Positions 11,185 through 20,822 of a stretch of 64,000 nt of DNA are shown here, piece by piece (position 1 is the stretch's first letter; each line of letters begins with the position of its first letter). Where the stretch lies: assembly GCA_029298735.1 (NCBI GenBank), contig JANSLP010000019.1, forward strand, positions 124,001 to 188,000, in the 5' to 3' direction. The translations under genes and the position numbers were made by a program. Under the pieces are notes generated by a model, which was not told the origin of the DNA, did not search any database, and saw only the letters and a program-made list of their open reading frames with translations. This DNA is from Ophiostoma sp. CBS 140.51 (Eukaryota > Ascomycota > Sordariomycetes > Ophiostomatales > Ophiostomataceae).

Positions 11185-11737
11185 GTCGAGTTGTTTTGAT
11201 TTATTGGTTTTGTTGAGGACTGCCTTGAGATTCTTGTCGTTTGATAATTCCATTCACGATTACGATTTACCTTCAGTCCGCACTGTATATCCAGCTTTCT
11301 TAAATAGATGTATAAGTTTCTCCAAATACGGAAGAATAATCTCGTCTCGTTGTACCCGTATATTGCATCGGTAACTACGTACCCAGGCCCCGAGTGTCAC
11401 TGTTCATTCCATTTACAACTTTGACATTGCCGACGCTAGTCTGAATTTGCCGACTCCGGGCTCGGTGAAAAGTGTTCGGTGAAATCCTTCTTACCTATTC
11501 CCCGCTGTAGTCTGGGCGCGTAGTTCGACCCGGGGAAACAAGCCTAGGGTATGCGGGGAAGCAGACCCGGTGTATTGGCTAGGCGGTAAGATGTTACTGC
11601 GTGCCTGTCTGTTTTTTGTTTTTTTTTTTTTTTTGTTTCCTGCCATTTTATTTTGTGGTCTATATATCTGTTGTCATCTCGCTGTTTTTTTCTTTCTCTT
11701 TTTTGTGCAATTCAGACATACAAGCGAACAAGCAGCC
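11185..11737. promoter_or_regulatory. Divergent promoter between fumarylacetoacetase and MFS transporter
   Basis: A 553-bp intergenic segment between two divergent genes. It has long T-rich tracts on the plus strand (about 11611-11633 and 11686-11704) immediately upstream of the transporter ATG, typical of fungal pyrimidine-rich leaders. A TATA-like tatatat lies at about 11662-11668. Confidence 0.5.
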
Positions 11738-13920
11738 ATGGCAGATGCTGTGAACAACAAGCAGCTCACAGAGCATTCCGAGTATCACAAACCCTCTGTG
11801 CATCATGTGGCCGGCCAGATTGGAGCGGCACACTTGTACATTGGTGAGTCACCGTCTCCGAGAGTCTTATACACAAACAAAGTCTACGCTAACACAGCCT
11901 TTTCTTCCAGAGGATGCTGATGGCCATGTGATCGAGCGTGCGCATATTCCGCGTCCCACAAACGACCCTCGTGATCCGCTGGTAAGTGTGCCCGAAAGCC
12001 CATGAGTTTAGCTTCTTTTTTTTTTGCTGACTGTCGTTGACTGTTCCAGTCGTGGAGTGCATCGCGTCGTCATCTAGCATTTGTCGCCATCTCTAGTGTT
12101 GTTTTCCTCTCCAACTTTAGTATCGGCACTGTCACCCCCGGCTTGACCCGCATCATCGAGGAGTTTGACATTTCGCTGAGCCAGGCCAGCTATCTGATCA
12201 CCGCGCAAATTCTGACTCTGGGCGTAGGGGTAAGCTTTGTTTTCTTTTTGGACGGGTGTTGAGTGCAAAATTGAGTAAATTGACTGACCACGGATAGAAC
12301 CTCTTCTGGATTCCGCTGTGCCTGAAATTCGGCAAGCGCCCAACAACCATTATTTCAGCAGCCCTCTTTCTCGCAACGTGTGAGTAGAACAAATACATGG
12401 GCCGCAATAGCAGTTGTAACAATGTCAGACTAAAAGAACATTTACTAGCCATCTGGTCGACCACTGCAAAGTCGTACAATTCTCTACTCGCAGCTCGGAT
12501 TCTGCAAGGCTTTGGAGCAAGCTCATCAGAGGCCTTGGGCCCCGCTATCGTCAGATTTATTTGTCACCTTTTTTATTTCGGGGGGGGGCAATCAGACTGC
12601 TAACACGTAGTTGCTTTTCAGATTGCTGATGTCTACTTTCTTCATGAACGCGGAACTATGGTTGGCATTTACACGTGAGTTCAGCTTCGGACTGTACAGC
12701 GCCCCTTTATTTTATTGGCTATCAGTTCTTTTCGTATCACACACCGTCTATCATATATCGTGCCAGAAGTTGTCTAATACCCAAATTAGAATGGCGATTG
12801 CAATCGGCGCATCCTTTGGCGGCATTTTTGCCGGCATTACTGTCCACTACACGAACAGCTGGCGCTGGGGACTTGGCCTGCACACCATCCTCACCGGCAT
12901 TTCGTTTTTGATGGTTCTGTTCTTTTTGGCAGAGACCAACTTTGACCGCCCGCCAGAGTCAGAGCTGGGTCTTGAGGCCGTCTCCGTCTCCGACCATGGC
13001 ACAGCGATGGAAGTGGCAGCACCACGGAGCGCTTTGGCCACATGGGCTCACAGTTTAAAGGCTTGGGGCTGGTATGACCACAAAACATCTTTGCTCACGC
13101 ACTTTTGTTGGCCTATCAAGGTCATGTACTACCCCGCCGTGATCTGGTCCTCAATTTTATATGGAGTCATCCTCGGCTGGGTTGTCATTGAGCAAACGGT
13201 CGACGCTACAGCCTTTCCTGAGATCTATGGCTTCAGCGACCTCGGCGTCGGGAACTTGAACATTGCGGTATGTCAGCGGGCTAAACAGGTGAAAAAGAAG
13301 GAAAACAAAACGAAAGGCTAATTGACTTGTCTAGTCCTTTATCGGGGGAACCATTGGCTGCCTTGTGGGTGGTCCTGCGTCGGACTACTTTGTTGCTTAT
13401 ATCTCCCGTAAACAGCAGGGCTACTTCATCCCGGAGAAGCGACTTTATTTCCTCGTTCTGGGATTCATTCTCGGTCCTATCGGCTTGATGCTCTGGGGCG
13501 CCGGACTGCAGAATCAGCTTCACTGGTCTGTCCCCGCCGTTGGATGGGGTATCTCTTACTGTGTGCTCTGCCTCGTTCCCACCGTTGCCATCACCTACGT
13601 TGTTGACTGCTACCGGCCGCTGGCTGGTGAAACGTTGACGGGCATGACGGCTTTCAAGAACACGTTTGCCTTTGCGCTCAGCTTCGGCGAGGCCTCGTGG
13701 ATCTCACGAGACGGCTATGTGGCGGTAATTTTTTCCTCTTCCCCTATCCACCCCATTTTGTCAAGTCAAGCAAGTGTTGTATACTAATGAGATTAAACAG
13801 ACTGCCGGATATATGCTGCTGATTGAGGTTGTTTTGCTGCTGACGGGCATTCCCATGTGCATATATGGTGAGAGGCTGAGGAACTGGACGTTGAAGAGTG
13901 TAACGGAAGAAGAGACTTGA
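11738..13920 (+). CDS. MFS drug:H+ antiporter-like transporter (DHA1/HOL1-like)
   Basis: Nine exons: 11738-11843, 11911-11981, 12050-12229, 12298-12379, 12449-12549, 12622-12674, 12790-13267, 13335-13724 and 13801-13920. They sum to 1581 nt, 526 residues. The polar N-terminus ends in the family block RPTNDPRDPLSWS just before TM1. TM1-TM6 follow with the A-like segment LKFGKRP after TM2 and RILQGFGASSSEALGPA in TM4. A long cytosolic loop (about residues 250-300) precedes TM7-TM12. These proteins sit in the plasma membrane and exchange or import small organic compounds. The intron with donor gtcaga (12550-12621) and a poly-G run is the least certain junction. Position suggests substrate uptake or product export for the adjoining catabolic genes. 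Confidence 0.88.
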
Positions 13921-14203
13921 TTTCTGAAAAGATACGTTCCTTACCGTCCCACAATTCTCAAGGGATCTCCATGGAAGGCAACTGCTGATGCTCTTCTTAT
14001 AGAAATTCATTAAGAATTGTTGATCCTTTTGACCGTGTGTAGTAGACTCTTCGTTAACCTGAATCTCATTTATCATCGGTTTATTATACTTGATTATTCG
14101 AAGGTAATAATCATATAAAGTTACAAAAAAAGATTCTAATAGTATGTTTAATCCATTTATATATGTTTCTCTGTATTTCTCATTATTTATATAGTACAGC
14201 GCC

Positions 14204-14870
14204 TTACAGGAACTCCTCGTCAAACGGTCCGGCCTCCTTGACGCGCTGCCAGATGTCGTTGAGCGTGCTCGTCTCACGCTCGACAAACCGGCCGTAGCCC
14301 TTGCCGCCGATGATGCCTTCACGGTCGCGGTCCCAGACCACCTTGCCGCGCAGCACTGTGTACCGCGGCCAATTGGTAACGCGCCGGCCCTCAAACGGCG
14401 TGTAGTCGACGTCGTGATGCAGCATGCTATTGGAAATGGTCAGGTTGTCGAGCGCTGCAGGACGCTTGGGCGAGCCCTCGTTGGGATACCATATGACGAG
14501 GTCTGCGTCCGACAGGCCGGGCATCATCGTGCCCTTTTTCGGGTAGAGGCCGTACAGCTTGGCGGCGTTGGTCGACGTGACCTCGACGAGCTTTGTGAGG
14601 GGCAGACGGTCGAGACGGTCTGTCGCCGCAAAGGCAATGGGCAGACGCGTCTCGACACCAGGCAGGCCCTTAAAAATGTGCCGGAAGCGGCCCACGGGGA
14701 ACTCCTCGGAGATGCACGTCTTTTTGCCGGTGACGTCGTCGTCAACGTTGAACGTACAGTGGTCGGAGCTGAGCACGGCGAAGGTGCCGCTGCGCAGGCC
14801 CGTTAAAATGGCCTTGGCGGTCTTGTCATGCGGCGGCGGCTAGCAGACGTGCTTGGCGGCCTCGAAAAAA
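14204..14870 (-). pseudogene. C-terminal fragment of dihydropyrimidinase/hydantoinase-type amidohydrolase
   Basis: The minus strand keeps about 220 residues matching the C-terminal third of cyclic-imide amidohydrolases. The order is FFEAAKHVC, then a TAG stop (14840-14842), then PPPHDK, the metal-Asp block VLSSDHCTFN, a lid region, STNAAKLYGLYPKKGTMMPG, the DLVIWYP beta-sandwich return, and a C-terminal arm. Upstream of about 14870 the similarity ends abruptly in unrelated sequence, so the N-terminal two thirds with the first His ligands are missing. With the missing N-terminus and the nonsense codon it cannot encode a complete enzyme. It borders a 5'-truncated gene at 15147, so a rearrangement breakpoint probably lies between 14870 and 15147. 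Confidence 0.8.
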
Positions 14871-15146
14871 CAGCTGCCGTTTATTTACTGCTTTGTGCTT
14901 CAAGGAATCAACAAGAAATCATATATGTGCTCATTGAATGTAAAATATTGTGTCAAAATGTAGTTTTTTCTTCTCTTGATCACGATGCTCACAACCTTTC
15001 ATCGAAGATAACGAGAACAGGAAACCAACAAAAAGCATTGCATCTGGTACGAAAACAACTACCACCTTGGCCGCCCTCGAGGCTGGCTCTGCGATCACCA
15101 GATTCACACAGTCTCCCGTGCTGATGACACATTTAGCTGAAGAGGT

Positions 15147-16054
15147 AAATACTAGCCCATACGGGATTTGGTGACAGAGGCAGGCTCCAGAACACACACA
15201 CTCCCTACGAGTTCCTCAACACGCTCTACAAGGCCTACAGGGAGGCCAACAGCGACGGCTGGATCACGCCGCCACTATCTCTCCACAGCCTGACATTTGG
15301 CATGCGGTACTACCCCGGCGCCGACGCGAACCTGGAGGCACTCGTCGACCTGCACAGCTTGCGCGCGATTCACATCAACAACAAGCTGAGCAGACCGGGC
15401 AATACAGACATTCGCTTCAAGCTGTTCGGCCCAGACACGTGTCCCAACCTTCGATTTTACGGCATCGGCGACATGACACACCAGGCCTTTGACTTTGTCA
15501 CCAAAACCTACCCGGAATGGACGCGTCGCCTCGCCCTGGTGCCCATTTGTGCCCGCCGGAATGCAGACCGCAATCTAGTCGAGTTGATGCGCGGATCTGT
15601 CGCTGAGAGCCGGCCGCCTCAACGTGTGCGCATGATGGCTATTGAGCTCCCCGGTTACAGTTCAAGCCGGACAGAAAGCATTCTGGCGGATCTCGTTGCT
15701 CTCGACGACGGCACTTTGGAGGGACTGCGGGTGCTGATGGGCACCGGCAAGAACTTGGAGTTTGATCATCTGGACAAGGTGCTCGAGGCTCTGGGAAAGC
15801 TGAAAGGACTTCGTCAGCTTATCTTGCACCAACGCTGGCGATCGAGTACGCGCAATCTGCTCTTGGGTGTGATTGCTCAGAAGGCTGCGATGGCCATTCC
15901 GACGCTGCAGTTCATCCACATCCCCGACAAGTCGTGGCAGGTTCACCGTACGAGAGTGGATGACGGCGAGAGATATGACGTTCAGTTCGAGCCTCTCGAC
16001 AAATATGAAGAAGCGGGTATCGAGCTGTTTCGCGTGCCCGTTGTGGATGGATGA
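15147..16054 (+). CDS. Hypothetical protein resembling the C-terminal part of fungal F-box/LRR-type proteins, 5' end missing or unresolved
   Basis: An open frame follows a TAA at about 15144-15146 and runs to 16054 (about 300 residues). It gives well-composed protein with leucine-rich strand-like segments such as LEALVDLHSLRAIHINN, CPNLRFYGIGDM, and later VLEALGKLKGLRQLILHQRW. The first ATG in frame is at 15302 (250 residues), but protein-like sequence (TPYEFLNTLYKAYREAN) precedes it. The true start is therefore upstream through an intron, or it has been lost. Such proteins in ascomycetes usually start with an F-box; none is seen here. Because the neighbour ending at 14870 is also truncated, I favour a broken gene at a rearrangement junction, but a short unrecognised first exon is possible. 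Confidence 0.5.
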
Positions 16055-16851
16055 AATGGTCGAGGATTCAGACAAGTGGGTAGTGAACGGAGGAACCGAC
16101 GGAGGATTAGAAAAAGAAAAGTTGCATAGGTATCGTGGCTTCTGAAACAATTGGCAATACGTCAATATTTATTTTGGCATATCGAACGCCAGCCCATCCA
16201 ATTTATCGTGGATCGTGCCTTCCGTCCTCCCTTTGTGAAATACCTTGATGGTTTTAACAGCCTCGCTCCTTCTCGTTTTAACTTCTTCCCGTGCCTACCC
16301 GTTGTAAAAATAACAAAATACCCCGTGCTACCCCACTGTAATTGTTTTCGCTCTTGCTAAATTTGGAAATGCACGCCGCTGTTTTACAACTTTTGCTCCG
16401 TAAATACAGTGTCACACGACCAACAGCGTCCTGGCTTCAGGGGGTTTCTCTCGCCAGGCCGCAATAGGCAAGACGGCGCCCCTGGAGGCGCTCCATTCAT
16501 TGGCTCTTCATTGTTCTTTCTCGTTCTCGATGTTATTTACCCCTGGAACAGGGTCACACTTGCACCACTCGTTGTCGGCGCTATGCCTGCTCCAGCACGC
16601 TGTCCCGCGCTATGACCCGCTGTTAGCCCGCCTAATCTCAGTATTACCGTTGGCTGCAAGGACGATCGCCCAACGATACGGTTCTGGGGAAATCGTCCCA
16701 AAGTCGCTCCTTCATTTTATTATTGCGAGATCCCCCTCTTTCGAAATCGCAAGAAACAACAACACAACAAACGACAGTGATTCACACCACAGCCACGACA
16801 GACGGCGCACAACGGCCACGGCCTTTGCCAGCAACCAACTTCTACACAAAC
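16055..16851. promoter_or_regulatory. Intergenic and upstream region of the S28 peptidase
   Basis: No gene is seen. The last 150 bases before 16852 are A/C-rich (repeats of acaacaaa type), a common fungal 5' leader composition. An ATG at 16723 is in frame with the peptidase and would add 43 polar residues in front of the signal peptide, which argues against its use. Confidence 0.5.
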
Positions 16852-18645
16852 ATGCGCTTCTCTTCAAGTGCGGCCGCTGCGGCGGGGCTGCTGCTGACCG
16901 CTTTGCCGACAGCCTCAAGTCTCCGGACCTGGCAGCCGATCCGCGAACTACAGAAACAGATTCAGGACGGCATCTACCACGAGAGTACTTTGTCGACCCG
17001 CGACACACCGGCCTACCCTGTCTACAATCTGTCCGTCCCCGTCGACCACTTCGACAACGACTCCCGCTACGCACCGCACGTCAACGACACCTTTCCCCTC
17101 CGGTATTGGTTCGATGCCTCTGCCTACCAGCCAGGTGGACCTGTGATTTTGCTGGCCGCTGGCGAGACCAATGGGACTAACCGACTTCCCTTCCTCGAAA
17201 AAGGCATTGCCGCAAGGCTGGCACGCGCCACCAACGGCATCGCCGTCATCCTCGAGCACCGCTACTATGGCGAGAGTTTTCCCTACAACAACCTGACGAC
17301 CGAGACGCTGCGGTTCCTGCACACCGACCAGGCCATGGCCGACACGGCGTACTTTGCGACGCACGTTGTGTTTCCTGGGCTTGAGGGGGTAGACCTGACA
17401 CCCAATGCGGGTGCACCCTGGATCGTGTATGGCGGCTCGTACGCGGGCGCTTTTGCTGCCTTTTTGCGGGTGCTGTACCCAAACGTGTTCTGGGGCGCCA
17501 TCTCGTCATCCGGTGTGACCGTGGCCATCTACGACTACTGGCAGTACAACGAGGCGCAGCGGCTGTTTGGGCCGCAAGAGTGCGTGAAAACGACGCAGAC
17601 GCTGCTGCACGCGGCAGATCAGATTTTGCTGGCAGGGCGGCAGACGGGCGACGAAGACGTTTATGGAGACGACGACGACGCCGCTGCCGACGCCGACGAC
17701 GATGACATCTACGAGGAGAAGCCAGTGGACCAGATCCCTCTCGTGGGTGATCGTTCTGCCGCTACTGACCGCGTCGCCCAGCTGAAGACCGTCTTTGGTC
17801 TCGGCAACATTACCCACGACGACGACTTTGCCTCTGTTCTGAGCGACGCTCTGGGCGGCTGGCAAGAGACCAACTGGGACCCGGCCGAGAACAACCCGGA
17901 CTTTGGCTACTACTGCGCCAACGTGACAGCGAAAACATCGCTGTACCCATACCTCAAGGATCGCCGCCACACCGTGCGCTCCCTCCTCAAGGCGACGAGC
18001 TACCGCGAAGACGTCGACGCTCTTGAGCAGCCGTTCCTCAACTTTATCGGCTGGGTCCAGGCCACGCATACGTGCAACACCACGGAGAAGACCCAGGACC
18101 AGTGCTTCACCAACCGTAACGCGACCTTTTTCGAGCAGGACGACATCACGCAGCACTGGCGCGCCTGGTCGTACCAGTACTGCACACAATGGGGCTACCT
18201 GGCCACTGGGTCGGGCGTCCCGCAAGACCAGCTGCCGCTCGTTAGTCGGTTGCTGGACCTCGACTATCTCTCCATCATTTGCCGCGACGCCTTTGGCATC
18301 ACCACACCACCCGACGTGGAGTCCGTCAACAAGCTGGGCGGCTTTGACATTAGCTATCCTCGCCTGGCCATTATTGACGGCGAGGCCGATCCTTGGCGTG
18401 CAGCCACGCCACACGCGCTGGGTGTACCGGGCGCTGACCGGCCCAGCACGGTCGACGAGCCGTTCTTGTTAATTCCTGGTGCCGTGCACCACTGGGACGA
18501 GTACGGTCTACTCGAAAATGAGACGACGGCCGAGCTGCCGCCGCAGACCATTCGCGACGCACAGGCCAATGAGGTCGACTTTGTCACGCAGTGGGTGGCC
18601 GACTGGAACGGGCAGAACCTGGGGGATGATGATGGGAGGGTGTAA
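16852..18645 (+). CDS. Secreted S28-family serine peptidase (Pro-X carboxypeptidase/prolyl peptidase type)
   Basis: A 597-residue intronless enzyme. The start at 16852 gives a clean signal peptide (MRFSS, then an Ala/Leu-rich core, cleavage near residue 22-24), so it probably acts outside the cell or in the vacuole. The S28 core begins around residue 57 (VYNLSVPVDHFDND) and includes the family block EHRYYGESFPYNNL, the nucleophile Ser196 in YGGSYAGAFAAF, the catalytic Asp in IIDGEADPWR, and the His in GAVHHWDEYG. S28 enzymes cleave C-terminal Pro-X bonds or remove N-terminal dipeptides after proline at acidic pH. Several N-glycosylation sequons are present. An Asp-rich insert (about residues 265-290) interrupts the helical SKS-type region and is unusual. 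The gene converges with the GH76 gene. Confidence 0.93.
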   Translation: MRFSSSAAAAAGLLLTALPTASSLRTWQPIRELQKQIQDGIYHESTLSTRDTPAYPVYNLSVPVDHFDNDSRYAPHVNDTFPLRYWFDASAYQPGGPVILLAAGETNGTNRLPFLEKGIAARLARATNGIAVILEHRYYGESFPYNNLTTETLRFLHTDQAMADTAYFATHVVFPGLEGVDLTPNAGAPWIVYGGSYAGAFAAFLRVLYPNVFWGAISSSGVTVAIYDYWQYNEAQRLFGPQECVKTTQTLLHAADQILLAGRQTGDEDVYGDDDDAAADADDDDIYEEKPVDQIPLVGDRSAATDRVAQLKTVFGLGNITHDDDFASVLSDALGGWQETNWDPAENNPDFGYYCANVTAKTSLYPYLKDRRHTVRSLLKATSYREDVDALEQPFLNFIGWVQATHTCNTTEKTQDQCFTNRNATFFEQDDITQHWRAWSYQYCTQWGYLATGSGVPQDQLPLVSRLLDLDYLSIICRDAFGITTPPDVESVNKLGGFDISYPRLAIIDGEADPWRAATPHALGVPGADRPSTVDEPFLLIPGAVHHWDEYGLLENETTAELPPQTIRDAQANEVDFVTQWVADWNGQNLGDDDGRV

Positions 18646-19271
18646 CCGATCAGTGGGTGTAATTGTACTCGCGAGTACTTTTGTATTGATAGGAGCGAGC
18701 ATAGGTCGGCGTTTGAGTTTGTTTTGTTTTTTCTGTCGGGTTTGCATTTTCTTCCCTTTGTCCTTTTCCAACAAATACCATTCAGCGTCTTCGTACAACA
18801 GTTACAAGAGTAAACACACGCATAGAAGCGTTAATATATCACTTTCACATTACTTGAGAGACATCTTGACGGTAACCAGTGTGTTCACAAAGAAGAAATA
18901 ATAAGATTCATATGGGAATAAAATAAAAAGATAATGTACAGTGCTGGGACTCAGTGTCCCTTATGTTGCGGGTCAATTTTGTGCCCTTTTGAATGATTTT
19001 TCATAGCGAGTGTGAGAATGGAAGGAAAAGAAGAGAATAGGAAAGGCGATGAAAAAGAAAGAGATACGCAAAAGAGTGCCAGAGTGCCAAAACGCCAACC
19101 ATCGTACGCCGTCAGGGGGTAAGGAACAAAAGATGAAAGAAAATCAAAAGGAAACAGACTCAAGGGTAAGAAATCAAATCAAACTCGCTCGATGCAAATA
19201 TCCGAACCACAATTTTGGTAAACAGACAACTGTCTCAAAAGACAAAGACAAGCCAGAAAAGCCCCCCTCTC
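18646..19271. other. Convergent 3' region between S28 peptidase and GH76
   Basis: A 626-bp intergenic segment between two convergent genes, AT-rich from about 18890, with purine-rich runs near 19030-19150. It holds the 3' untranslated regions and terminators of both genes. No coding signal is seen. Confidence 0.5.
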
Positions 19272-20822
19272 TTACGAGAAGGAGTTCCACTTGCCGGCCT
19301 CGGACATGTTGGAGCTCAACCAGAAATAGCCCGCCAGCATGCACGACAGCATCAGCAGCGTCAGGATACTCGCGCCGGCCTTGTCGCCTACCGTAATCGG
19401 TGCCAGCAGACCGTCCTGCACACCCGTCTTGTCCAGACCGGCCGCCGGGTCGCCCTTACTGGTGGCACCGGTACCGTTGGCGAACGGCGGGTGCACGTAC
19501 GGCTGGTCGACCAACAGACTCGACAGAGCAGCCAACGCGTTCATCTGCTGGCCTGCGCCCGTCATGCCGTCGTAGCTGCCTGTGGTCCAGCGGAAACCGC
19601 AGACGCCGTTGCTGTCACAGGCCTTCATGGCGGCGGCCGCGCTCTTCTTGAGGGCCGGCATGATGAGGTCGTGGACAATGGGCGCGATCTGCGTCGTGGC
19701 AGCCATCCAGCGGTGCAAGAACCCCTTAAACGTCAACATGTCCGTGGTGCACTGGATGTGGGTTTCGAGTTCGCACGAGATTTCGACGGCGCCGCCTTGT
19801 TCGAAAAATATCTTGACGGCGCGGTTGGTGAGGCCGAGCACGCGGTTCTTCCAGAGTGTGGAGCCGTTGGTCTAGACTGTTAGTGATTGAATAAAATGTG
19901 CGCGGTGCCTCATCTCCTACTACGCATGCACTTACATAGTTATACATGAAGGCGGCACCCTGCAGGTAGACCGCGGCGTTGTACGTAAACTGCGCCTTGG
20001 CAATGTCGGTGCAGTTCTTCTCGACGTGCGCACCGTCATAGATGTCATAGTTGGACGACATCAGGCCAACACCGGCCACCCAGTCCCACGTCTTAATCGC
20101 CCACTGCGCATACGTGTCGTTGTTGGTGTACCGCGCCAGCCGAGCGCCCATATTAAAGAAAATGCCGTTGGCAATGGCGTTCTTGTAGTCATAGCCGTTG
20201 TTGGTCAAAGGAATCTGCCAGCGCATGCCGCCGCCGCACACATCGTCGTGCCGCTCGGGCGCCGCCTGTGTGTTCCACACGGCTTGAGCGAGGGCCAGCC
20301 ACTGCGGCTGGTCGTCCGGCGGGTTCTGGAAGTTGGACTCGGCGGCGAGCATAGCCGACAGGCCCCAGAACCCTTGGTCGTCGTTGCCCAGCGAGGCCGT
20401 CCAGTTGGGCGGCTGGTACGAGTTTTGCGGCGGGCCGGTCTGGAAGAGCAGGGCGGTCTCGGTCATGTTGTTGTAGGTTTCGTCCTGGGTGTACCGCCAG
20501 TAGTCGATGAGAGTCCCCCACATGGCACCGCCCTCCCACCAGTAGTAGTCGCCATCCGGCGGCGGACCCGGCAGAATACCGGGCACCCAGCCGGGTTGGT
20601 CGCCCTTGTAGTAGGACAGAAGCTGCTTGGCCAAAATCTTTGCGGCAGCCTTGATAGATGCTGTGGAAAGGGGAAAGTGGGTTAGGTACGTGAAGGTAGA
20701 GGGGATAATTGAAAGAGCGCGTGACAAGACAAACCTGGTGAGTCGAGGTCGACGTCGAGGGCGGTGACGGTGGGCGCGAGCAGAACGGTCGCGAGGCCGC
20801 CGAGGGCCGTGGAGAACTTCAT
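19272..20822 (-). CDS. GH76 mannan endo-1,6-alpha-mannosidase (DCW1/DFG5-like)
   Basis: Exons in coding order are 20822-20735, 20660-19936 and 19871-19272, giving 1413 nt and 470 residues, the usual length for the family. An N-terminal signal peptide (MKFSTALGGLATVLLAPTVTA) is followed by the GH76 (alpha/alpha)6 barrel. It carries the catalytic Asp pair at 123-124 in LGNDDQGFWG and the substrate-channel block WWEGGAMWGTLIDYW. Fungal DCW1/DFG5 enzymes act at the plasma membrane/cell wall, processing GPI glycans to move GPI proteins onto beta-glucan. A hydrophobic segment near residues 436-457 is followed by about 12 polar residues, which fits a C-terminal anchor signal only loosely. The upstream intergenic region is exceptionally long. 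Confidence 0.93.
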
